Positions 55,215-64,000 of a stretch of DNA of 64,000 bases are shown here, one piece after another. Location: the NCBI RefSeq assembly GCF_030316895.1, contig NZ_JASZYV010000003.1, forward strand, positions 372,001 to 436,000. Reading direction: 5' to 3'. The notes under the pieces are model-generated. The model was not told the DNA's origin and searched no databases. It saw only the letters and a list, made by a program, of their open reading frames with translations. A program made the position numbers and the translations under genes. Position 1 is the stretch's first letter, and every line of letters begins with the position of its first letter. The stretch is from Variovorax dokdonensis (GTDB lineage Bacteria; Pseudomonadota; Gammaproteobacteria; Burkholderiales; Burkholderiaceae_C).

Positions 55215-55421
55215 TCAGAGCAGGAAGCGCTTGACCACCACCGCGGCGACCACCACGACCACGAAGATCAGCGCGATCTTCAAGAAGCCGAAGTTCGAAG
55301 GTGGCGGGGTGCGGCGGCCAGACTCCAGACCGGCGCGAAGCGAAGCAAATTCCGAGCGATCGGGCTTGTCGCGAATGGAGTCGTAGTAGGGGTTGCGATC
55401 CTGAGACATTGTGTAAGCCAT
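55215..55421 (-). CDS. small single-span membrane protein
   Basis: 68 residues from ATG 55421 (ATG 55409 possible). A hydrophilic N-terminal region is followed by one strongly hydrophobic helix (about 45-63, mostly Val, Ile and Ala) and a basic C-terminal KRFLL. Probably inner-membrane, tail-anchored. It starts 24 bp after the nuclease-like gene on the same strand and is likely co-transcribed. No family recognised. Confidence 0.65.
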   Translation of the reverse strand: MAYTMSQDRNPYYDSIRDKPDRSEFASLRAGLESGRRTPPPSNFGFLKIALIFVVVVVAAVVVKRFLL

Positions 55422-55445
55422 TGTGCTTACTTTGTCTTACTGTGT

Positions 55446-56240
55446 CTATTTGTTTTTGAGCTCGCCTTCGCTGTCGGCGGAATGCCAGTCGTCTTCCACC
55501 AACAGGGCCTGCGCATCGTCATCGAATCCGGCCATCGGTTGAGCCTTGGCCAGCGCCATCCAGACTCCGAACGGCAGCCGTGCCTGCGGCCGATGCACCG
55601 CCGCCCGGGCAACCACCAACTGGCCGTCCTGCGCCACCAGCACGCCGCATTCGGCCGGGATTTCCTCCGGCCGTGCGATCGGCCGGCCGCGCGCATCGCA
55701 GCCCAGCACGTACCAGCACTCGCCGCCCAAGTCGAGGTAGGCGGCCCGCTTGTCGGGCTTGCGCAGGTCCGACAGCAGATCGGCACGCCGCACCTTGATC
55801 TCGTGCACCACCGGTCTCGCATAGGCTTCGACGCTGGTGTTGCGGATGGAAAAGACGTCGGGCTTGGCGATGCACCAGCGGGGCGGATCGCCCTCGTTGG
55901 CGCCCGCAAGACGCGCGCGAAGTGCCAGGCCGCGCCAGGCGATGCGGCCGGCGCGCGTCATCTCGCGCGCCACGCGCTCCACCAGCGCCTCGTGCGCCGT
56001 CAGCACCGCCCGGTTGCTGCTGAGCGAGTCGGCGATGCGCGCGATGCCGGCGTCCGTGACGCGCAGCGTCTCGTGCCCCAGGGGTGAACGCACCCGCTCC
56101 AGCAGGCCCGCCGCCAGCAGTTCGATCTCGATGCCGTCCTGGCATGGCCAGCCCGCCGAGCGATACATCTCCCGCAGGCGCCGCGCATGCAGCCGCCCGA
56201 ACGGGATGGCGCCCTCGACTCCAGGCAATTGGTCAGCCAT
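55446..56240 (-). CDS. predicted PD-(D/E)XK nuclease-like protein near the mutasome
   Basis: 264 residues from ATG 56240. The N-terminal part looks like a winged helix (LRVTDAGIARIADSL). The central part has the PD-(D/E)XK core: D128 in AKPDVFS, then E147-I-K149 in VVHEIKVRRADLLSDLRKPD, followed by CWYVL, as in MmcB-like DNA-repair nucleases and restriction-type folds. It lies 107 bp behind dnaE2 on the same strand, separated by a hairpin-rich element. Nuclease activity and a link to SOS mutagenesis are inferences. Confidence 0.65.
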   Translation of the reverse strand: MADQLPGVEGAIPFGRLHARRLREMYRSAGWPCQDGIEIELLAAGLLERVRSPLGHETLRVTDAGIARIADSLSSNRAVLTAHEALVERVAREMTRAGRIAWRGLALRARLAGANEGDPPRWCIAKPDVFSIRNTSVEAYARPVVHEIKVRRADLLSDLRKPDKRAAYLDLGGECWYVLGCDARGRPIARPEEIPAECGVLVAQDGQLVVARAAVHRPQARLPFGVWMALAKAQPMAGFDDDAQALLVEDDWHSADSEGELKNK

Positions 56241-56297
56241 GGCAACAAAGACTAGTGCATCCGAGGCAACGCAGCGAAGCCTTTCGCGAACACCGCG

Positions 56298-56340
56298 GAA
56301 CCGGCTTTGCCGGGCCGCAGGTGTTGCCCCCTTGAGGGGG
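56298..56340. repeat. hairpin-rich REP-like intergenic element
   Basis: Two tight hairpins, CCGGC-TTT-GCCGG (56301-56313) and CCCCC-TTGA-GGGGG (56327-56340), joined by GGCCGCAGGTGTTG. I recall this string as a frequent intergenic repeat in Comamonadaceae genomes, but cannot search. It starts 7 bp after the dnaE2 stop and may act as its transcript end. Confidence 0.55.
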
Positions 56341-56347
56341 TGGGCAG

Positions 56348-59300
56348 TCAATGGAAATCACGGCTGCGGCTTTGCTCGGCCAGGCGGCCCAGCAGCGGTG
56401 TCAGGTCCTTGAACCCGGTGGCCAGCACGTGCCGCACTTCGCCGCCGGTGCCGTGGTCGCGCTGCCAGGTGCCTTGTACCGCCAGCAGCCTGGCCTTGAG
56501 CAGCGGCTCGCGCCAGGCCTCGGCCACGTCCTGCCAGACGATGACGTTGACGTTGCCGGTTTCGTCTTCCAGCGTGACGAACATGGTGTTGTTGGCCGTC
56601 TGCGGACGCTGGCGGCCCATGACGATGCCGCAGGCGCGCACCGTGCGCCCGTTGGGCAGTTCGCGCAACTGGGCCGCGCTGGCCAGCCGCATGCGCTCCA
56701 GGCGCGGGCGCAGCAGCGCCAGCGGATGGCGGCGCAGGGTGAAGCCCAGCGACGCGTAGTCGCCCACGATCTCCTCGCCCTCCGACGCGGCCGGCAGCGC
56801 CAGCGGCGCCTCGTGGATGGGCACGCCCTTGAGCAGCGCCGGCGCGCGGCGCTGGGCCGTGGCCTCCCACACCTGCTGGCGCCGATGGCCGGCCAGCGAC
56901 ATCAGCGCATCGGCCGCGGCCAGCGCCGCCATGTCGCCGGCATCCAGCCCGGCGCGCAAGGCCAGGTCTTCGGCATCGGCAAAGGGCGCCTGGTCACGCG
57001 CCAGGACGATGCGCCGGGCGCCCTCCTCGCTCAGGCTGGCCACGCGGCGCAGGCCCAGGCGCACGGCCGGCTGGTTCGCATCGCCCTGGCGTCCGGCAAG
57101 CCGGGGCTCGTGTTGCGGCACCGGCGGCGCATTGGGCGCGCGCGGCTCCAGCGTGCAGTCGAGTTCGCTCACGCACACATCCACCGCACGCACCTCGATG
57201 CCATGGCGGCGCGCATCCTGCACCAGTTGCGAGGGCGAATAGAAACCCATGGGCTGCGAATCGAGCAGCGCAGCCAGAAAGCAGGCCGGCTCGTGCAGCT
57301 TGATCCAGGCGCTGACGTAGACCAGCAGCGCGAAGCTGGCGGCATGGCTTTCGGGAAAGCCGTATTCGCCGAAGCCCAGAATCTGCTTGAAGATGCCCTC
57401 GGCGAAGTCGGGTGCATAGCCGCGCTCGATCATGCCCTGCACCAGCGGCTCGTAGAACTTCTCGATGCCGGCCTTGCGCTTCCAGGCGGCCATCGAGCGG
57501 CGCAGCCGATCGGCCTGGTCGGCGGTGAAGGCGGCGGCGATCATGGCGATCTGCATCACCTGCTCCTGGAAGATGGGCACGCCCAGGGTGCGGCCCAGCG
57601 CGGGGCGCAGCGCCGGATAGGGCTCGGGCAACGTCTCGCCAGCGCGCAGCTTCTCGCGGTTCTTGAGGTACGGATGCACCATGCCGCCCTGGATCGGCCC
57701 GGGCCGCACGATGGCCACCTCGATCACCAGGTCCTCGTAGCAGCGGGGCTTGAGGCGCGGCAGCATCGACATCTGCGCGCGGCTCTCGATCTGGAACACG
57801 CCGATGGTGTCGGCCTCGCAGATCATGTCGTACACAGCGGCGTCGCCCTGGGCGATCTGATGCATGCCCATCGGCACGCCACGCCAGCGCGCGCGCAGGT
57901 CGAGCGCGCGGCGGATGGCGCTCAGCATGCCCAGGGCCAGCACGTCGACCTTGAGCATGCCCATGGCTTCGAGGTCGTCCTTCTCCCATTGGATGATGGA
58001 GCGATCGGGCATGGCGGCGTTTTCCACCGGCACCAGCCGGGTGAGCCGGCCTTGGGTGAGCACGAAACCGCCGACGTGCTGGCTCAGATGGCGCGGAAAG
58101 CCGCGGATGGCGCGCGTCAGCTCGATCCACTGCGCCAGCTTGAAGGGCGCTTCGCGCACGCCGCAGCGTGCCTGGGCTTCTTCGAGCCGCTCATCGACCA
58201 CGTCGTCGCTGAACCAGTAGTGGTCCTTGGCGAACTCGTCGACCAGCCGCTCATCCACGCCCAATGCCCGGCCCATGTCGCGCAGCGCGCTGCGCGAACG
58301 GTAGCGGATCACCACCGCCGCGATGGCGGCGCGCTCGCGGCCATATTTGGCGTAGATGTACTGGATCACCTCCTCGCGCCGCTGGTGCTCGAAATCGACA
58401 TCGATGTCGGGCGGCTCGCGCCGCTCGCGGCTCATGAAGCGCTCGAACAGCAGGTTGCCCGTCTCGGGGTTGATGGCAGTGATGCCCAGGCAGTAGCAGA
58501 CCGCCGAGTTGGCCGACGAGCCCCGTCCCTGGCACAGGATGTTCTGCTCGTTCGCAAAGCGCACGATGTCTTCCACCGTCAGGAAGAACATCTCGTAGCC
58601 CAGCTCGGCGATGAGCGCCAGTTCGTGTTCGACCTTGTCCTTGACCTTGGGCGGAATGCCGTTGGGATAGCGCTTGCGCGCGCCCGCCCAGGTTTTTCGC
58701 GCCAGCGTCTGCGTGGGCGTCTCGCCATTGCCGACGTTCTCCAGCGGATATTGGTAGTGGGCGCGAATCTCTTCCAGGCCGAAGCGGCAGCGTCCGGCCA
58801 CCACCAGGGTGTTGGCCAGCAGCTGCGGCGGATAGAGCGCGGCCAGCCGCATGCGCTGGCGCAGGTGGCGCTCGGCATTGCCCTGCAGCGCAAAGCCGCA
58901 TTCATGCACAGGCTTGCCTTGGCGCACCGCAGTGATCGCGTCCTGCAGCGGCTTGCGCGACCGCAAGTGCATGTGCACGTCGCCGCTGGCCACCAGCGGC
59001 ACCCCGGCGGCAGCGCCGGCCGCCTGCAGATGGGCCAGCCACAGGTCGTCGTCGAATTCGTTGGGCAGCGCCACCGCCAGCCACAGGTGCGCTCCGAACA
59101 GGCCGGCAGCGCGCTCGAGATGGCCGCAAAGCGCCGGCAGGTCGAGCTCCGCGCCGGGCACGCGCCGGGGCGCATAGAGCACTTCGCAGTGCGCGAGCGA
59201 GGCCAGGTCGCTGCGCAGCCAGTCGACCCGGTAGTGGCCCTTGTCGGCATTCATGCGCGCCGCGCTGATGAATTCGCACAGGCGGGCCCAGCCTTCGAGA

Positions 59301-59716
59301 TCATGCGGCAGCACCACCAGCCGGCCATGGCCGAAGTCGAACTCGCTGCCGGGCAACAGCCGGAAGGCATCGTTGCGCGGTTGCGGCGCCTGGCCGGGAT
59401 GTTCGAGATCATGTTCGTCCAGCGTCTCGAGGTGTTCGCGCAGGCCCACATGCGCGCGCACGACGCCGGCGACGGAGCATTCGTCGGTGATGGCCAGTGC
59501 GGTGTAGCCGAGCCCATAGGCGCGCTGGACCAGTTCCTCCGGATGCGAGGCGCCGCGCTGGAAGCTGAAGTTGGTGATGCAGTGCAGCTCGGCATAGTCC
59601 GGCAGCAGCCGCACCGGCTCGCGCTGCGACGCGGCGGTCGGACGGGGCGGCAATTGCAGCACCTTCGCCCGGGCGCTGCGGCGCGCACGCAGTTGCTTGT
59701 CGCTCAGCTCAGGCAT
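56348..59716 (-). CDS. dnaE2: error-prone DNA polymerase DnaE2 (ImuC)
   Basis: 1122 residues, C-family polymerase of the SOS mutasome that copies past lesions together with ImuB and ImuA. N-terminal PHP domain starts ELHCITNFSFQRGASHPEEL. The palm aspartates are in PDIDVDFEHQRREEV and in MLKVDVLALGML. The helix-hairpin-helix and C-terminal OB fold (RTVRACGIVMGRQRPQT, NVIVWQDV) are present. The DnaE2-specific tail ends VRHVLATGFKDL. Its ATG overlaps the imuB stop by 8 bp, so translation is coupled. Driven by the LexA-controlled promoter before imuA. Confidence 0.97.
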   Translation of the reverse strand: MPELSDKQLRARRSARAKVLQLPPRPTAASQREPVRLLPDYAELHCITNFSFQRGASHPEELVQRAYGLGYTALAITDECSVAGVVRAHVGLREHLETLDEHDLEHPGQAPQPRNDAFRLLPGSEFDFGHGRLVVLPHDLEGWARLCEFISAARMNADKGHYRVDWLRSDLASLAHCEVLYAPRRVPGAELDLPALCGHLERAAGLFGAHLWLAVALPNEFDDDLWLAHLQAAGAAAGVPLVASGDVHMHLRSRKPLQDAITAVRQGKPVHECGFALQGNAERHLRQRMRLAALYPPQLLANTLVVAGRCRFGLEEIRAHYQYPLENVGNGETPTQTLARKTWAGARKRYPNGIPPKVKDKVEHELALIAELGYEMFFLTVEDIVRFANEQNILCQGRGSSANSAVCYCLGITAINPETGNLLFERFMSRERREPPDIDVDFEHQRREEVIQYIYAKYGRERAAIAAVVIRYRSRSALRDMGRALGVDERLVDEFAKDHYWFSDDVVDERLEEAQARCGVREAPFKLAQWIELTRAIRGFPRHLSQHVGGFVLTQGRLTRLVPVENAAMPDRSIIQWEKDDLEAMGMLKVDVLALGMLSAIRRALDLRARWRGVPMGMHQIAQGDAAVYDMICEADTIGVFQIESRAQMSMLPRLKPRCYEDLVIEVAIVRPGPIQGGMVHPYLKNREKLRAGETLPEPYPALRPALGRTLGVPIFQEQVMQIAMIAAAFTADQADRLRRSMAAWKRKAGIEKFYEPLVQGMIERGYAPDFAEGIFKQILGFGEYGFPESHAASFALLVYVSAWIKLHEPACFLAALLDSQPMGFYSPSQLVQDARRHGIEVRAVDVCVSELDCTLEPRAPNAPPVPQHEPRLAGRQGDANQPAVRLGLRRVASLSEEGARRIVLARDQAPFADAEDLALRAGLDAGDMAALAAADALMSLAGHRRQQVWEATAQRRAPALLKGVPIHEAPLALPAASEGEEIVGDYASLGFTLRRHPLALLRPRLERMRLASAAQLRELPNGRTVRACGIVMGRQRPQTANNTMFVTLEDETGNVNVIVWQDVAEAWREPLLKARLLAVQGTWQRDHGTGGEVRHVLATGFKDLTPLLGRLAEQSRSRDFH

Positions 59717-61100
59717 ACAGGCCCTGCAGGTACCAGCGCGGCGGCCGCTCGCTCGCCAGCCACGCGGTGGGACGCTCGCGATAGATCCACACCAGTCCGG
59801 CGCCGGGGCTTTCGGCGATGTAGTAGTCGCGCACGGCCAGTTGCCCTTCTTCCCACCAGCCGGCTTCCACCCGCTGCGGGCCGCTCAGGCGCGTCAGGCG
59901 CCCCTGGTAGTGGGGATGGCCTTCGCGCACTTCCAGCGCCAGCGGCTCGCGCAGCAGCCAGGGGGGATAGAGCGAGCCCGGCGCCTGGGAAGAGGCGGCC
60001 GCAGCAGCTGATGGATCGATAGCCGATCTGGCCGAAGGCTTGGAGGGCTTGGAAGGTGCAGCAGCGGGCCGCCAGCGCTGCATGCGCTCGGGTCGGTGGT
60101 CGGCCTGCGACATCGGCACCAGCACCTGATCGGGGCCCAGGCGTGCGCCCAGGCGCTCGACCAGTTCATGCAGCGGGTCGCCCTTGCGGTTGTCCTCGGG
60201 CAGGAAGCTGGCGCTGGCGGCGCGCCACGGCGCGGTGTCCAGCGCACGCAACCGCAGGGCATTGGCCGGCGCTGCCAGCCGGCCGCGAGCCAGGCGCTCG
60301 TTGAGCAGCCGGCGCAGATGCGCCATGTCCTGAACGGGCTGGGCGGTGCGCACCTGGATCTGCTCGTGGCGCGGCAGGTCGACGCCGTCGACGCGGCGCA
60401 GATCCAGCGTCCATTGCAATTCAACGGCCAGCACCCCGAGCTGGCGCGCACGCAGCCACTGCTGCAGGTTGCCCAGCAGGCGTTGGGTGGCGCCCATGAG
60501 CGCAGGCGCGCTCTCGGCCAGTGCCGGCAGTTCGATGGCCTGGTCGAACACCTCGGGCAGGTGCAGCCAGACATGGCGTTCGGGCGCCCGGCCCCAGGCG
60601 GCGTCGAGCGCCTCGCACAGCACGGCGCCGAAGCGGCGCACCCGGCCGCCGCGCGGCAGCGCGTCCAGGTCGCCCCAGGTCCGGCAGCCCAGGCGGGCCA
60701 GCAGTTCGAGATGCGGGCGGGCGGCGCCGAGGGTTTCCAGTGGCAGGCCGCCGGGCAGATCGCGCGGCGGGGTGGCGCCCTCGGCCCGCAGCCGCAGCAA
60801 CGCCAGCGCCACCAGGGCCGTGCCGCCGCCGGCCTGCAGCAGTTGCATGCGCGGTACCGGGTTGCGCGCGGCCAGCTCGCGCCGCAAGCCCCGCGGCCCG
60901 CCCCACAGGCGTTCGCAGGCCGAGACCTCGAGCACGAGCGCCTCGTCCAGCCAGCTGACGCGCGGCGTGAACTGCAACGCCCACCAGCCCAGCGCCTCGC
61001 GGTCCGGCGGCGGATCGGCCGCATCGCTGGCAGTCGGCGCCTTGGCATCAGGCGAGGCGGACGGCGGCTCAGGCAGCCATTGCAAGGCGATCCACCGCAT
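59709..61100 (-). CDS. imuB: ImuB, Y-family polymerase-like mutasome subunit
   Basis: 463 residues. Inactive Y-family relative that bridges DnaE2 to the beta clamp. After MRWIALQWL and a variable Pro/Ala/Asp stretch it goes straight to WWALQFTPRVSWLDEALVLE and ERLWGGPRGL. The first 60-70 residues of the Y-family palm, including the first catalytic acidic residue and the nucleotide-gate segment, are therefore missing. The little-finger region and C-terminal ImuB domain (YYIAESPGAGLVWIYRE) are present. Its start lies 32 bp inside imuA and its end overlaps dnaE2. Confidence 0.9.
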   Translation of the reverse strand: MRWIALQWLPEPPSASPDAKAPTASDAADPPPDREALGWWALQFTPRVSWLDEALVLEVSACERLWGGPRGLRRELAARNPVPRMQLLQAGGGTALVALALLRLRAEGATPPRDLPGGLPLETLGAARPHLELLARLGCRTWGDLDALPRGGRVRRFGAVLCEALDAAWGRAPERHVWLHLPEVFDQAIELPALAESAPALMGATQRLLGNLQQWLRARQLGVLAVELQWTLDLRRVDGVDLPRHEQIQVRTAQPVQDMAHLRRLLNERLARGRLAAPANALRLRALDTAPWRAASASFLPEDNRKGDPLHELVERLGARLGPDQVLVPMSQADHRPERMQRWRPAAAPSKPSKPSARSAIDPSAAAAASSQAPGSLYPPWLLREPLALEVREGHPHYQGRLTRLSGPQRVEAGWWEEGQLAVRDYYIAESPGAGLVWIYRERPTAWLASERPPRWYLQGLYA

Positions 61101-61884
61101 GGCGCGATTCCTTTTCGGTCGTGTTCAGCGCTGGCGCCTGGATGCGCACCACCGGCGCACCCGCCAGCGGCGCGCCTGCCTGCTGCTGGCGCACCTTGCG
61201 CCGCAACTGGCCGGCCGCCAGAAGAGCCGTCATGCGCTGGCTGCGTGCCGGCAGGCTGACCGGCGCGGCCAGCGGCGGCCCGCGGCGCTTGAGGATGTGG
61301 ATGTCCATGTGCTGCGGCCCGGCGTCGGCCAGGCGCAGCCGCAGTCGCGCCGGCGAGGCGGATGCCGCCAGCGCCTCGGGACGGCAGACGAAGAGCAGCG
61401 CCTCGTGCTGCGCCGCCGCCAGCTGCAGCCGGCGCAGTTCGCCCACGCGCGCGGCCGGCAGCCAGGCGAGCACCGCCGCCACCTCGGCACAGCGCAGCGC
61501 CTGCTCGCAGGCCCACAGGCGCGCCGCCGGCGCCTCGGCACGGATCCACAGCAGGGCCTCGGGCGGCAGGCCCGCGGCCGCCAGCGCAGGCGCAAAGGGT
61601 TCGCAGGGCGCGCCGAGCAAAGCCACCGGGCCGCGCCGGCGCTCGATCGCCTGCACCAGCGCCGGCAGCAGCAGTTGCCAGGCATGGGCCGCCGGGCTGG
61701 CCTGCAACAGTTCGGTGAGCGCCCCCAGCGGCCAGCCGCCGCCGGGCAATTGCGCGTCGAGCGCGGCATGGCCAGTGGGCAGCACCGCCGACGAATCGGC
61801 CGCGCTCAGCTCGTCACCGCGCCAGATCGGCTGACCGGCGGCGGGAACGTAGGCGGCTTGAAGAAAAGAGTGGCCCATATGCAT
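61069..61884 (-). CDS. imuA: ImuA, RecA-like mutasome subunit
   Basis: 271 residues from ATG 61884 (ATG 61878 possible). It has the ImuA pattern IWRGDELS, then LPTGHAALDAQLPGGGWPLG and ALTELL, followed by a RecA-like core. Where RecA has its Walker A lysine, this protein reads LLQASPAAHAWQLLLP, with no GKT/GKS, so ATP binding by the usual P-loop is not expected. First gene of the imuA-imuB-dnaE2 operon. A LexA box lies 8 bp before the start, so expression should rise on DNA damage. Confidence 0.9.
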   Translation of the reverse strand: MHMGHSFLQAAYVPAAGQPIWRGDELSAADSSAVLPTGHAALDAQLPGGGWPLGALTELLQASPAAHAWQLLLPALVQAIERRRGPVALLGAPCEPFAPALAAAGLPPEALLWIRAEAPAARLWACEQALRCAEVAAVLAWLPAARVGELRRLQLAAAQHEALLFVCRPEALAASASPARLRLRLADAGPQHMDIHILKRRGPPLAAPVSLPARSQRMTALLAAGQLRRKVRQQQAGAPLAGAPVVRIQAPALNTTEKESRHAVDRLAMAA

Positions 61885-61891
61885 CCAATGA

Positions 61892-61907
61892 CTGTATTTT
61901 TATACAG
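61892..61907 (-). promoter_or_regulatory. LexA (SOS) box of the imuA-imuB-dnaE2 operon
   Basis: CTGT-N8-ACAG with an AT-only centre, close to the Escherichia coli consensus including flanking TA. It is 8 bp upstream of the imuA start, so bound LexA would block initiation or early elongation. The ABC exporter gene starts 80 bp away in the other direction and might be affected too. Confidence 0.92.
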
Positions 61908-61987
61908 TATTTGACGCTCCGCCACCATCGGCCGCAAGCACCTTTTTTTGGCCCCGGCTAAAGTCTCGCCCTCCCCGGGAGACCCCT

Positions 61988-63847
<1,860 letters not shown>

Positions 63848-63996
63848 CGGCACACAACGCCGCAATAGATCGCGGCAATACCCCGGCGAAGGCCGTCGCG
63901 CGAGCGCGGCCGAGCCATGAATCGAGACGACGTCCTTGCTGGACAAGCCCCTCAATATCAATGAACAATTGTCAGGTTCACGAGGGAGACGACGAC

Positions 63997-64000
63997 ATGC
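63997..64000 (+). CDS. start codon of a further gene, cut by the window edge
   Basis: ATG at 63997 follows AGGGAGA with 9 nt spacing, a good ribosome-binding site. Nothing of the protein can be read. The preceding 150 bp hold no other gene. Confidence 0.5.

Noticed and set aside
55422..55446. Second LexA box near the small membrane protein gene (ACTGTGTCTATTTG region)
   Set aside because: One half-site CTGT is present but the ACAG half is absent at the required 8-bp spacing.
56351..60022. Rightward open frame of over 1200 codons across dnaE2 and imuB
   Set aside because: Antisense shadow of two well-identified genes; low-complexity product without any recognisable motif.

Overview
The window is about two-thirds G+C. 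It carries densely packed genes with strong GC3 bias, long antisense open frames, Bug/TctC-type solute receptors, hybrid kinases with the DLRQP box and an ImuA-ImuB-DnaE2 mutasome. Together these point to a betaproteobacterial chromosome of the Comamonadaceae, most like Variovorax. This is inferred from gene content and was not tested by database search. I see no insertion sequence, prophage, CRISPR array or plasmid backbone. The only RNA gene I can support is a tRNA-Gly(CCC).

Layout. 1-8.8 kb is a cell-surface block: a truncated BamA-like barrel protein, a very large secreted Trp/Tyr/Gly-rich protein, an exported sulfatase, a small basic protein and an autotransporter. 8.8-17.8 kb is housekeeping and metabolism: an exported caspase-like protein, a crotonase, then a leftward group alaS - 2-dehydropantoate-reductase-like - NUDIX, a LuxR regulator, and a methyltransferase with a DUF1059 protein. 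17.9-23.5 kb is a TctDE-like two-component system, tctB-tctA (without tctC) and an outer-membrane barrel protein. 23.6-29.7 kb holds a PKD-type lipoprotein and an oxalate/formate-antiporter-like MFS gene lying between its probable NarL-type regulator and sensor kinase, plus a lone receiver protein. 29.9-37.8 kb is a membrane glycosylation locus: four multi-spanning GT-C/GT87-like proteins, an SMR/EamA-type small transporter and a HAD-UbiA fusion resembling polyprenyl-phosphate phosphoribosyltransferases. 37.8-41.4 kb is a FAD hydroxylase, a Bug receptor and a divergent LysR regulator across a perfect palindrome. 41.5-46.3 kb is tRNA-Gly and lipid-related genes (PS decarboxylase, membrane-anchored class III aminotransferase, Mpo1-like protein, GT4 glycosyltransferase). 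46.3-55.4 kb is a hybrid kinase with its LuxR response regulator, a methyltransferase, an EF-G-like GTPase, a tannase-family esterase and a FUSC protein. 55.4-61.9 kb is the SOS mutasome imuA-imuB-dnaE2 behind a near-consensus LexA box, followed by a predicted PD-(D/E)XK protein. An ABC exporter and the first codon of another gene close the window.

The most interesting points are: the HAD-UbiA/flippase/GT-C locus as a candidate lipid-linked pentose pathway in a Gram-negative; a tannase-family enzyme that has lost both cysteines of the family's active-site disulfide; the nuclease-like gene beside the mutasome; and several clean inverted repeats (14-bp palindrome before the LysR gene, 10-bp repeat before tctB, a hairpin that would cover the ribosome-binding site of the PKD lipoprotein gene). 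All functional statements are read from sequence motifs by eye.
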